Part shown: positions 27,508 through 39,633 of the stretch, piece after piece
Position numbering within the stretch: position 1 is the first letter of the stretch
Layout of the letters: each line of letters begins with the position of its first letter
Source of the DNA: Acridotheres tristis
Lineage: Eukaryota; Chordata; Aves; Passeriformes; Sturnidae
Direction of reading: 5' to 3'
Assembly: GCA_037013685.1 (NCBI GenBank)
Contig: CM072889.1
Coordinates: forward strand, 6,829,976 to 6,893,975
Length of the DNA stretch: 64,000 bases
Notes under the pieces: generated by a model
Told to the model about the DNA's origin: nothing
The model's input: the letters and a program-made list of their open reading frames with translations, nothing else
Database searches by the model: none
Program-made: the position numbers and the translations under genes

Positions 27508-28689
27508 AATACTAACTTTTAGAAGATTCTGGGGTTTTTTTAATCCATGCTGCCATTGTACTTTCATGGGTTCACATATTACAGGGAGGCATCAGCCATT
27601 TATCAGGATGCTAATGACTGGTAGTTATGTGTCCAGATACTCTGTAACCACTGGGTTGCCTAACAACAGAGGTCACTGAAAGACAGATGACTCACAAACC
27701 AGTTTAAAGATCTCCTTCAATTTTAAGGGCACATCAGGGCTTCAAATGTTCAAAAATTTCCACATTGGGATTATTGTTCCCTCTTTAAAATTACGTGTGT
27801 CAGGAGCCTTCCATGATTTACTGGTGGTCTTCTCTCTAGGTAGACAGATCCCCAAATAAGAGACCTTTTCTGTCTCTGTAGTAGCACATAACATGGTTTC
27901 TTACCCCATGTATTTTCCTGTACCCAGGTCTTGGATTAAAAGAAGTCGTATGAGTGTTAATACAGTAATTTGCAATTCAGCTCTTTCTTTTGCCAGAGGA
28001 AGAGAAGGAGACATAGGAACAGCTATATCTTTTAGGAGCTTCCTTCCCCTTTAACCAAGGGCAGGGTGCAGGCTTGTGAGATTTCCCTGTATTAATAAAT
28101 AAATAAATTAATAAATAAAAATGGTGGTATGAACTGGCAGGTTCCCAGCTTGGAAAATGTCTACTCTGTCTTTGGACACTAACAATTGTGAGGTCCCATC
28201 AAACCTCAGACAAGCACCTTCTCTTCTTGCTGTTATCCACTTTGCATTCTCAGTTTGATAAAGTAAAGATTGAGAAAGGATTACCAGAAAGGAAATTGGT
28301 GGTGCCCCAGACTGAGAATGAAACATGGATGAGTTTTTCTCAGGTTTTATCAGTCTCAGAGCTGAATTTCTCTTCTGATTTAGAAACACATGTAGGTGTA
28401 TATGGACTAATCCCTGTGAGACAATGTGGAAATAAAGAGGACAAGAAAGAGCAGCTGACTGCCAAACTTCATGATGGATGAGTCTTAAAGTAATTTGTTC
28501 TTCCCTAGAATCACAAAGAAGCACTAATACACACATATGTGGATTATTCATCAGTTTACTTACCTCAGGTCTGATTTTGCTGTTTGGAAGAGAGTTTTTC
28601 CTTTGACTTTGCTGAGGTGTAGATTTGGCCCATTGTACATAAAGTAAATGCACTAAATGTAATTCTGTATTGTTTCTCTTTTTTTTCAG
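27508..28689. other. Intron just upstream of AFF2 exon A
   Basis: This stretch runs from the solo LTR to the exon A acceptor. It holds an ATAA-type simple repeat (28091-28121), and opposed open frames of 221 codons (-, 28773-28108) and 97 codons (+, 28188-28481) that I do not recognise. The last 20 bases are a strong polypyrimidine tract. Confidence 0.7.
28091..28121 (+). repeat. ATAA-type simple repeat
   Basis: About seven ataa/taaa units in a row within the intron 570 bp before exon A. Confidence 0.9.
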
Positions 28690-28741
28690 GATGCTTGAGG
28701 ATGATCTAAAACTCAGCAGTGATGAAGATGACAATGAACAG
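28690..28741 (+). CDS. AFF2: Internal coding exon A of an AFF-family gene, most likely AFF2 (FMR2)
   Basis: AFF proteins are nuclear scaffolds of super elongation complexes that bring P-TEFb and partners to RNA polymerase II. After a pyrimidine-rich tract ending in AG at 28688-28689, the exon gives one base finishing a split codon and then 17 codons reading MLEDDLKLSSDEDDNEQ. MLEDDLKLSSDE is a hallmark of the AFF family, just before its serine-rich region. The exon is 52 bp, entered in phase 2 and left in phase 0. The donor (CAG then gtcaat) has the invariant GT but is otherwise weak, which could permit alternative splicing; mammalian AFF2 is alternatively spliced around here (recalled). This motif alone fits AFF2, AFF3 or AFF4; exon B points to AFF2. 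The preceding exon is not in the window. Confidence 0.9.
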
Positions 28742-30494
28742 GTCAATACATCTAATATAAGTGCATAGACCATTTAAACTGACCAGGTTATTTTATTGGT
28801 TGGATCTGTTTGTGTGTTGACATACTATGTTTGCATGAAAAGCATTTTGGTGGTCTGCAGAATCCATTAGCTTAAACATTGTTTACTTCCTTCTCATTAG
28901 AGGAAGCATTCTCAAACAGGAATGTATTTCAGTTTTGCTGGTTAACTTTGTGAAGTGGATTAAACTAAACCAAAATATGACTTATTTATCTTTGAGTTAG
29001 AGACCACATGGAACATCACCCAGGAGCAGCTAATTTGTTCTGAATCTCTGTACTGCATTGTACCGAGCTAACTGTGGAACAGCCTCCCCTTGCTTTGCAC
29101 CCATTTTCTAAATTGATGAGCTTTTTGGAAGCGTGTGTAAAAGGGCCACATAAGAGCACCAACACAACTACAGTTTGTTTGCACTTTGCAATTCATTTAT
29201 ACAAGCCCACACAAGAAAATCTGGTCTGTAAGTTTTTGTTCCAGTCAGAGAGTAAAGGTTGGGAGTCCGCAGTGATCCAGTAACTCCCGTTTGTGAAAGG
29301 GAAAGCCCTCAGCATGTAGCTCTAAATCAATACTGAAAGTTTCTCCACATACTTGGGGTGTTAATGAAGAATCATTTTCAGAAAACTGATTCATGTAATT
29401 CTCTATCTTTCCCACCTTATAAATGTTTATGGATAATGCTGGGAAAGAAGGCTGGTGAAACTCATATTCTCAACATGCTTATCAGAAAAAAAAATGAAAC
29501 TTTTTGTTAAATTCATCCTTCATTTTACTTTATATATGCAATAGTCTCAAATGTTTAAACATCTGTAGTAGAGAAGAAGGTAATGCTATAATTCAGCATA
29601 AGATCATCTGTTCAGTCTGGGAAATGTTAATTATAGGCTAATCATTCTTTCTTACTTATTTTTAAATTGCCATAAATGTTCTCCTTCAGCCTACCTCATC
29701 CATCCTTCAGGGTCATGCCAGGAAAGATTTACCTTCTGGTGAAAGTTGACCCCTTAGTCATAGAAGTCAGTATTTTTTAGCACTGCCAATACTCACACTG
29801 TCTTCTGAAGCCAAAGGGTCAAAATCCTGTACTTGTGCAATGCAGTGTTGTGCAAACATGGTGACTTATGACACCATCAGGTTTGCAAATTTCCCCAAAT
29901 GGTCCTGTAAAATGACACTGTGATCCTGGGATGCCTAAAATACAAAAACGGAAATATATTGTCAGGTAGCAGTTACTGCTTTTTTCCTACAGTAATAGTT
30001 TTCTAGTGACTTAAGTAGAATTTACAGAGTTCCGAATTCACACTGTTTATACTGCTAGGATGAAATCCCTTATCACTGGTGAATGAAGAAGCAAATGCCT
30101 GGACCAGTGTTTGCTGACATCAAATGAAAAGTCCTCACTGACTTGAGCAGATGCCATCTCTGGTGTTAATCCCAGGCAGGAAAGAACACAGTGCACAGAG
30201 GCATTCTGACAGCTCTGGAGCCCTGACTGCTGACAGTGTGGGACATGCCTCTCACCAAGGCAGCGTCGTGTGAATGAACAGTGTCCCTGCCAGGGCCTGC
30301 AGCCTGGGCTCTTCAGTGATGGGGATGTGTCCAAGCTGCAGGAAGCCTCAGACTGCTCCAAACCACCACGTGTCTTCCCAGTCATACATTCACAGCATAG
30401 GCTGCAGACAAACAAGAGAGCACCATAGGGACCATTCATGTCGTTTTTCAAAATTTTGTACTACTTTGAAATTTTTTTTTATTTTTTTTCATGC

Positions 30495-30620
30495 AATCAT
30501 TTCAGTTAGAAAGTATCTTCTAAGATCATCAAGTCCAACTCTTAACTGAGCACTACCAAGCCCACCATTGATCGCCCAGTTTGTTGTCATCTATTGACTG
30601 ACCTGCATCCTTAGGAATTC
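30495..30620 (-). mobile_element. CR1 LINE fragment, antisense
   Basis: The + strand has AAGATCATCAAGTCCAACTC, then ACTGAGCACTACCAAGCCCA and a decayed continuation to CTGCATCCTTAGGAATTCC. This is the reverse complement of a CR1 subfamily 3' region different from the copy near 37.5 kb. It lies 1.8 kb into the intron after exon A. Confidence 0.85.
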
Positions 30621-33600
30621 CAAATAAAGTAACTGGACACAAGCACACTGAGAACCTTTCTTAAATGCTCTGCACTTAGAGGGAACCTTTTCCTTTCCTG
30701 TATACACTACATATGTGTGGTTGCATCTCTTCTATTTGTATTACAAATAGGGTATAGAGAAAATTACACAGCTCACAGCTTTTTAAGTTTCCTGAATTAA
30801 TGACTGTAAGTGTCTGCCTTTAAATTTTTGGCAGGCTGAGGCCTTGCAATGCTGAGCAGCAGGACTCTGCTGCATCTCTCATTCATTACACTTCAGCAGC
30901 CTCTGCCATATCTCTTTGAGGAGAGGAGATTGGAAATTGGAAGAAAGATTGGTCTGGCCCACTGGTCAGATACACAAACAAAACAAAAAAAACTTCAAGG
31001 GCTTTTTCAACATAAATATTTTGCAGTCAAATGACCATTGTTATTCAGGTGTACACGTGCTCATTCTGGCAGGGAGAGAAAAGATTAAAACTCTCAACCC
31101 AAAATCATTCTAGCAGTCTGTGCAGCATTTCTATAAGGAAATGGAATCATTGTCTTTACAGTCTTTATGATTTTTTTCTGCTATAAGCCTGCAGCCAATG
31201 TGAAGCATGAGCTGGCATTTATTCACTTTTATTTAAAACAACGCAGCATGTAAAAATCAAGTTTGTTTCCTTTATTTCTACTCTAATTTTAAGGAACTCA
31301 AAATTCTTTGGTAACAGTGCTCAGCAGGGAGCCCTAGGATTTGTCCTTTGAGAATTGCTTGGACCCTTCAATTTTTATAGGACAGCAGTGACACTGATCC
31401 ATAAATGTACTTGGATATCAACTTTTTGTGAAAGTCTGTAGTATGTGGGGAGAGTTCGATCTATCAGCCTGTGTTCTGAGACTAGACATTTGTCAAGGTG
31501 GAAGATTGTTAGAAACTTAGCTGCAAGAAACAAAGCTCTTCTGTTTTCCTTCCTCACTCCTGTGAATGAGCACCCTTATTTATGAACTATATTGCATTTA
31601 CTCAAGGGTCTGTGGGCCTTGTACTATTTCAGGTGTCACAAATCTCCTTCGTTTTCTCCTCACTGCTGAGGAGGAGCACAACCACACAATAGCTCCAGTC
31701 AGTCATGTAACTGAAAAGATGTGCTTTGTTTCTGGATATGATAGGAACTACCAGGTTTAATTCAGTGGATGATACTGCAAGGCTGTTACTGATCGTGCTG
31801 CCCAGTTTTGGCATTCCCTTTTCAAATAGAATTTTGAATAACTAGAAATTGCTCCTAAAAGTTATAAACATGGTTTGGAGAACTCTGCTTGACGTGTTAT
31901 GTTTATTTTGGTTAAGGCATACATGATGATGGCCTAGCAGCATATCACCAAGAAAATTATGTTTGAGACTGTACACTTCCATTTCACCTCAGAGGCCTTA
32001 AGAGGCTTCAGCAAGTGAGAGTTGACTGCAAATTCAACCTCCTAGTGCCAAACTGCTGCAAATTGCACGGAAATTTTGTGGGTTCTTTTTCTTTTAGCTT
32101 TCTGGTAGCTGTGGGCTTGATACAGAAATCTTTGAGATAAAATCTTTGGACTGCAACCTGCAGGAGGTCCAGTGAGATGTTCATTGCAGGTGCCTTCAGA
32201 TTTTAGATCTGTAAAGCTTTGGACTATGTAAGTCATTACAGTAGAGCAAGAGGCAAATTACAATGACTTCACCCCAGCTACCAACTCCTGTTACCACCTT
32301 CTGGCCTTCGCATTGAGGTGCTGCTGCATTTACCCACTTGCATCTTACTTACACAACCACTGTCCCTCCAGTGACACATGCTCTGTCCCATAGACAAAAT
32401 TCTGATTCTTACGTCTCATTGTGGGTGATTGGGGATTAAAGATACACAGAAAACGATGGGTTAGATCTGGAATCAGTTTTCATTTACAGCTGAGAAGCAG
32501 CTATTGATGCTGCACTCACAGTTCAATAAGAGATCTAAAGCTATAGACCTTGTGTTTCAATATAAGCAGAATAATTAGTGTCAAATGTTTTTACAAAGAA
32601 AATTGTATTGACAGTTTTATTAAAATTGCTGTCTCTAAAGTTCTAAGTTATCCACAATTAGACCTACTTGAATGGTTTTTAATATGTACACTGACCAACC
32701 CAATAGATTTTTATGTCACATATTTATAATATCAGGTACACATCTGTTTAATGTATTATTTGAGAGATATTGTTACATGTAAGCATTGCTTGGATTGTGG
32801 ATTCTTGTGGTGGTGTCACTGAGAGGAACATTGGCACATGCATCAGTACTGTATTCAGTATGGCACAGGATGTTCAGACTGGCTACAAGAGGTATAATCA
32901 AGGCAGATGACAGACATGCTGTTAGTAAAACCAGGAGATGATAAGGCATTTCAGAGATACTAATATTAACACTCTTCTCTGAGGACGAGCACAGCTTTTG
33001 AGATGGCTTTTTTACTCTGTTAAAAAAGTACATCAGAAATTAGGAATAATAGTGAAGATTTTTAATTAGTAGCTCAGTTCAGCTGAAAGAGCTTAGATAA
33101 AACACAGGTTAGTATTTTTGTTCTCTAAAACACCTCTGTATAATTCAAATAAGCTTTGAGCTCAAAGACATCCAAATGAGTTGTGCCTGGATACAGTATT
33201 TTAAGTAGCTGTGGTGTACCCAATTTTCTTTAACCAGCTCCTCTTTGTTCTTCTGCCTAAGGAGAAGTCCTGTTAACCTTTTTAAATGTGTACTGAATTT
33301 AAAGCACATTGCTAGGGTTCTGTGTGTTTTTGAACCAAAGAAACTTTGATACTAGTTACAGACCTGCTACATTTTCAGTATTTCATGTATAGAGTGGTTT
33401 TGGCAGAACAAATCAATAAGATGTTTTTCTTTTTCACTTGATTTTTTTTTCTTCTTCCCTTAGTGATTGCCACTTTTCTGAAAACCTTAGAAACACAAGA
33501 CATGGATGCTATCCATGGCCCTGCTCTATTGTTTGTATTTTACATAAACATAATTCTTTTTTGCTAGATTAGTATTAGGTAATTAAATTTAAAATGTTGG

Positions 33601-36065
33601 ACTTTTTAGCTGAGTCTGAAAAGAATTCTTGTAATACATGCTGAGCTTTCAATGCCTTTATTCAAGTTAAATTTTTTAGAATTAATGAAGTTCTAAGACA
33701 TAATATGCCTTCATCATACCATATAAACACTTTTTAAAGTGCAACAGTCATTACTTTCCTTGTAACAATAGATATCCTTACCTGCTGTATTTTTTCCATT
33801 TTTTAGCTGGATCCTGAACATGCTGTTTACCTCCCCAAGAATTCTCCACATTTCCATTTACTTTGTTATCAGCAGAAAAGCTGAAGAACGGCTCTTCAGT
33901 AATGACATCAATACTGCACACACAGTGAGAGAGGTCATGTTGTCAAAGCTATAGAAAAATCAGATGGATTAGGATGAAACTAGGTGCAAAATAACTTTGA
34001 TAAAGTCTTTTAATGTAAACAGTTTATCTGTCATTGGGTTCCATTGAAATCCCAGAGTGGTGCAGCATCAGTTGTAGCCACAGCAGTGTGAGTTTGATAA
34101 AGAATACGCATTCCAGTGTTTAAAATTTGCAGTCATGCTTTATAGTTGTAGGGAAATGTTTTCATTAAGCCATTAATGAAAATAGAAGCTATTAGGACAA
34201 CATAGTCTCCTAATTCTCCAACCTTGTCAGTCTCTTAACCACAAAAAATCCTTTCATGGATTTCCCTTCTTGCTACCTTGGTTCATTTTAAATTGTTTTT
34301 AAAAATACTTTATTGTGCACAACACTGTTTGAAACAGCTTCTGTTAAGCAAATCTTTGGTACTAAAAGATTTGATGACTGACACACCTAAGATTATAATT
34401 CGCATGGTAATGATGTAGATTCGTATCACTTGTTTATTATCAGCAGAAGCTTTCAGTAGCCACCCTGAGATCTGGGCTGAGCTTTTTTCACCACTGAAAC
34501 ACACAGTGTTATCAAAAGCTTTTAACTTGTTCAAATTCACAGAATCACATGTAATTTTTTTCACACATGTTGTTACTGTGGATTATTCCATCAGTGAGGA
34601 AGGAAATTAATATAACCCTCAGGAAAACTGGCTGCTGTAGAGCACACAAGAGTACAGATCAGGAAGGACTTTGCCCCTGCAGCTTGCAGCTGTGCTCTTG
34701 CCTGGGCTCTGGGGCAGCATCTGCCCAGACCAGCACATGAGCTGGAGAAACTCCATCCCTCCCACTGCTTCACCTTTTCCAAGTGTTTTCATGGGTTGAC
34801 ACTGGCAGCTCAGTGTCAAAAACCTTCCACCACTATAAAGAAAACAATAGAGGAAAAGAAATGCTGGCAGGCAGGCAGACCTAATGAAGTGGGAATGAAA
34901 TGCCTTAGCTGAAAAGTTTTACATGATACATCTTCAAGCAGCCTTCCCCAGAAGTAAGCAGGCACTCCATAATCTCCCAGCACTCTTAACAGGGGCTGCT
35001 CTTGGGTTCACTTCTGCCACAAGCCTGAAGCTACCAAGCTCTATCGGCCCCACTGTAAGACATCATTCATGTCAGAGAGAAGCTTTAGAACCCCTGATGC
35101 CTCTGTCACTACTTAAATAGAGGCTGTTCCTCACTACAGCCATAAGAACCTGATGCTGGAGATCTGCCAGCCTTTTTGAGTTGGAAGAGGTACATGAGGC
35201 TTTTGGTCCACAGGACAGGCCAGGTACTCTGTGTATGTGTGCATGGTTGTGCACACAATTTTTTGTAAAGGAGTCTTTATTATAAGCATGAGGAAAATAC
35301 ATTTCACCAGAGCCTCTTGCTATGTATGCTACTTATGCAAAAGCCCTGTAGTGTTTTGGCAACAAAGCAGAGACACCAGCAGGTGAGAGAATTGATCAAC
35401 CCCAGCCTTGTCTCTAAGAGAAAAGCCTGCCCTGGTCACACTGTCCTGTAAAATACATCTGAAATCTGTGATGCCTGCAGACCATCTCTGTGCTCAACAC
35501 TCCCCAGTCTGACCACATAGGACACATTTAACTCTCTTTTCTCCTCAGAAGGAGAGTGCGATTTTTGTCATTAAGGTCTTGTGAAGATTTCTGGTGAAGA
35601 AAGTGTCTGTTTTTCTTACACTGGCAATCCTGAAGCATTGCTCTTCTGTAAAAGCCTAAGCAACCGTCTATGGACTTCAAAATCTGAATTCTTGGGAGTT
35701 TTTTTACACCAATAGAGGATAGTGCTAGTGCTCGGTTTGAGACAGGGAGAGTTGCAAAAGGCTGAAGGAGAAACTCATAGGTGTACAGAAAAACCTTAAA
35801 GTAGGTGCTGGAAAGGGCATGATAAATCCAGTAATTAGCTTCTGTCGGCTAGAATTAAGGAGAAAAGTGAAAGTTGATCTCTCCTGGAGGTATTCCAGAA
35901 AGCGAACAGTAATGAAAGCTAAACACACACCTTAGTATTTCTTAGGATGAATTCATCTGCCACTGCAAGGTTTGCTGCTCTGTTCTGTGCTGGCAGGATG
36001 AATCTTCCCAGAGCAGATTTCCCTGCACACAGGGACAGATCAGGACCACAGTGTGACAGTGCAGT

Positions 36066-36099
36066 TGATTTGAGCAGGGTGCTCTGATTTGAGCAGGGT
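36066..36099 (+). repeat. 19-bp-period tandem duplication
   Basis: The 15-mer tgatttgagcagggt occurs exactly twice, 19 bp apart. Confidence 0.95.
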
Positions 36100-36826
36100 A
36101 GAGAGGTAGAGTGCCTGCTTTTCAAAATTACCAATTTCATGGCAATACTATTAAGTCTAATTTTTGCAAATGCACAATTTACTAATTGGGTAAGTCATCT
36201 GAGCAATGTACTAAAACAGACCAAGGTCAGCAAAGAATTACTTCATGCGTGTTTACCTCTGTTGTCTCTGCTGTCTGCTTCTAATACATTTAACATTCAG
36301 TATAGATGTAATGTTCAATATAAATTAAAATCCTCAAAGTCTGTATTTCCTGCACAGGAAATAAATGGGCAGCATGAACAGCAGCAACATGAATTCACTG
36401 CCACTGCTGGTACTCCATGACTCTGCCCTTTTGCGTCTCAGGTCTAGGGAACTATTCATTTGCTTAAAGTAGGGAGAAGACTAAGGATAGGTTGAATTCC
36501 CAAAGAAATGAGATGAAGGCCTTTATCACAAAGGAAAACTTAAGGGCATAAATTGCAAATGAGCAGGGGTACAAGGGCTGTGTCTTGAGGTATCTGCCTG
36601 TCCATTGTGGCAGAGCAAGTGTACATTGCAAAAGTAACAATCTGGAACTGCATTCTAAAACTACACCTCGTACAGAGAGAGAGAGACCTTAATAATAAGA
36701 CCACAAAATATCAGTACTCTTGAGATAAGTTTCAGGGATACAAAAGATAGTTCTCCTGCTAGAACTGGGAAACTGAGCCTTACACAGATTGTGGTGACTG
36801 TCTGCAGCTGAGAGTAAGGTCACACT

Positions 36827-36849
36827 ATATTCTTTGAAACAAAGAATAT
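36827..36849. repeat. Perfect inverted repeat, 10-bp arms
   Basis: ATATTCTTTG and CAAAGAATAT enclose a 3-base loop AAA. Confidence 0.95.
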
Positions 36850-37446
36850 CCTTTTGCTCTTATTCCTTGAAGGAAGTTTGGGGAAAACTTTTTGTTTCCC
36901 TTATAAAGGATTCTTGACCTTTTCTATGTTTCTTCTGCCTTTTCAATTTTTTAATCATGTGATTAACATGATGAAGTACAGCTGTGGAGTAAACCCAGCA
37001 AGGAATGTATTTTTAAATTATTTTTTAGCCTTCTGGAGGGTTGAACCAAACATGTATTTTAGAAAAATCATCAGTAAATAAGATAATAGCAAATACTGAG
37101 TTTTAATTACCAATAGATCTTTTATATTTTCACAATTGGATTATCAGCCACTAAACCTTGGTCATTTGTGATCAATTTGTAACAAATTCATTTCCAGGAA
37201 ATGATGTTTCAAACCACAATTTCAATGTGGATCTTTTTTCTTAAAAATGGACCATTCAGTACAGTTTTCTGGATTTCTGAATTTTCACCAGAGATGTATA
37301 GCTGTTTTACAAATAAATCAATTCTTATGAAAAGTCAGGTCTAGCTCTAGACAGAGTGCCATTCTCTGCCATAGTCAGTACTGTTAGAACGATTAAATCT
37401 ACTAGATTTTATGAAACATTGTTTAGCATTTTTAAATTAACTTTAC

Positions 37447-37560
37447 AATCACAGAATTCCAGGGTTGGAAGGGATCTCAGGAGATCGTCAAGTCCAACTC
37501 CCCTGACAAGGCAGAGTTACGTGCAGTAGGTTACAATGGTTCATAGGGCTGCATAAGCAG
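37447..37560 (-). mobile_element. CR1 LINE 3' fragment, antisense
   Basis: On the + strand the sequence reads AATCACAGAATTCCAGGG, TTGGAAGGGATCTCAGGAG, AAGTCCAACTCCCCTG, the reverse complement of a CR1 3' end, fading out after GCAGTAGGTTACAATGG. It is a short old fragment in the AFF2 intron. Confidence 0.9.
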
Positions 37561-37972
37561 AATCAGTAGATTTTGTAATGTCATGTTACAATTTCTCCTT
37601 TGTTGGATTGAGGACTCAAAATTAGTACAAATAGCGGCTTCTCATCAAGAGCATTTTTTATGGACAGGAAGACACTGTTGCAAGCCTCTTTTGTCAAGGT
37701 ACATTAGTACTGAAGTCCTAAAATTAGCAAACATGTTATGTGAGTTGTCTTTCCAGTACGGAAGCTCACTGACAGATAGCTGTAACAGTTTCTATTGTAA
37801 AGTTTAACGGAGTCATTGAGTAAACTGAAACCTGTGTGGCAAAAGCAACAATGTTCACAGTATCCACACTGGCTAATTTAAAACCAGTTCAGATAGGTCT
37901 ACATAAGCAGCCAAGCACTCTTCCAAGTGCAGTGTGCACTCAGTTTGTGTGTAGCTCTTTTCCCTGTTTAAC

Positions 37973-37990
37973 AAAAAAAAAAAAAAAAAA
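37973..37990 (+). repeat. A18 homopolymer
   Basis: Eighteen consecutive A. No retrogene body or LINE precedes it that I can recognise. Confidence 0.95.
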
Positions 37991-39180
37991 GAAGAATTGG
38001 AAGTGGCCACATTTGTTATCACACACTTTCTTAGTTTGATTTACACCATTAGACTAATGGAAAGCAGGGTTTTGGAAAAAAATGCTGATAGAAACCCAAA
38101 TATATCTGTGTTGTTGCTCAATTAAAAGCAATTCATATTCGTCAAGGATGAAAGTGACTCTTAAACCACAGACAGACTGGTTTAGATTTGGTCATTTAAA
38201 CATTTTTTGTTGTTGTTTTGTTTTGTTTTACCCAACCTTTACTGCAACAATAGAAATGAAATTTGCAGTATTTCAAGTACTCCTGAGCATCTCTCTGTGA
38301 AGCCATACTGCATTGCTGAAAGCAATGGTGGAGAGCTCTCCGTGGTTCATACACGCAAGGGCTCAGTAAACTATTCTGATTTGCAGATACCACATGCTTG
38401 GTGACTTGATATTACAAAAAATGGGTTTTGGCTAATCCATTCCATACATTTGAATCCTAAAAGAAAAATACTCATTTTTAAAATTGTGACATGAGGACAG
38501 TATCTTCGCCATTGTTTTTGGTCCTAGATACAGTAACATTGAACTTTTTGTCCTCCAGGTGAGACTGACTGGAAACATCACACACAGAATCTCAAATGCA
38601 AGGTTGCCAATTTAATGTCAAAGGCAGTTAGCAAGAAAGAAATGCCATCTCCTCTGTTGACATTAGGGGACAGGTAGAGAGTGTAACCAGGGAAGTAAAG
38701 AAGAAAAAAAATATGGAACACAACACACATATTTATCCATACACATACTGATCCTTCAGGCCTTGAGTTTTGGCTTTCTGATTCCCAGCACAATTCTGGA
38801 TGTTTTCCTCCTCCAGAGGAAATCCAGCTGCATCATCAGAGAATCAGAGCACAGCACAGTCGATAAGTTGTCGTTGTCAGTTGGTTACTTAGGATCATAG
38901 AGAAGGCATTCTGTATAAATAAAAGCACGGTATAACTTCCAAAACAAACTACAATCTAGGAGGAGATATAAACTATATGTACAAAACTTAACTAATGTGG
39001 AAAGGATCTTTCTTTTTACTGTACTGTTGAATTGAGTCTCTTCTGTACCTACAGCAAGGGAGAAGAGTGTGGTGAGTTGTAAACTTATTTGTGTAGCCAC
39101 TTGGCTGTTCACCCAAGCAGACAGAGCTGGTTAGAAACTGGGAAACGTAGCCTTGAGGTTTAGGGTATTAACCCTTTAGA

Positions 39181-39633
39181 TGCGGCGGAAATAAGACACA
39201 CAGCTACATGATCATCCCTTAGGATAGGAAGGAGACAACTTTATTCAGAAACACACTTGCTTAAATAGAACAACTTGCAACTCCAAGGGCAGAATAAAGA
39301 TGATTGGGTCAGAGAAATTTACATCTCTTTCCCAGGCCTGGTCATGCACCAAAACAGGTGTTAATCAATGTTGTTAATTCCATTCTATTTTGACCAGATT
39401 ATCATCCTGGGATAAATTTTCCCTGGCTGCAGCTGAACCATCTTATCAGCCTGAGAATGGAGCTGAGAAGCTCCGGCCTGGAATATTTTCCAGGCTGTAA
39501 TTTTCCTAGCTCTCTTAAGTGAGTGTCCTGAGTTAGAGTTGTAGCAGCTCAAGGAAAAAGGGGAGAAGTTTGAGCATGAAGGCCTGCCTTCCTCTGCCAA
39601 CACATTCGATGGCATGAAGTGTCATCTGTCACA
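39181..39633 (-). mobile_element. Probable solo LTR, antisense to AFF2
   Basis: On the - strand the 453-bp segment begins TGTGACAGATGACAC and ends ATTTCCGCCGCA, giving TG...CA ends. It carries AATAAA within CTGAATAAAGTTGTC (about 39238-39245), roughly 60 bp before the 3' end, where an LTR poly(A) signal belongs. Flanks on - read CTTAGGG before and TCTAAAGGG after, similar but not an exact duplication. I do not recognise the family. It lies in the intron between exons A and B. Confidence 0.6.

Noticed and set aside
34780..34870. Phrase TTTTCATGGGTTGACACTGG resembling the antisense end of an avian ERVL LTR
   Set aside because: Only about 20 bases resemble such an end, and the following sequence does not continue as the LTR. 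Too little to call.
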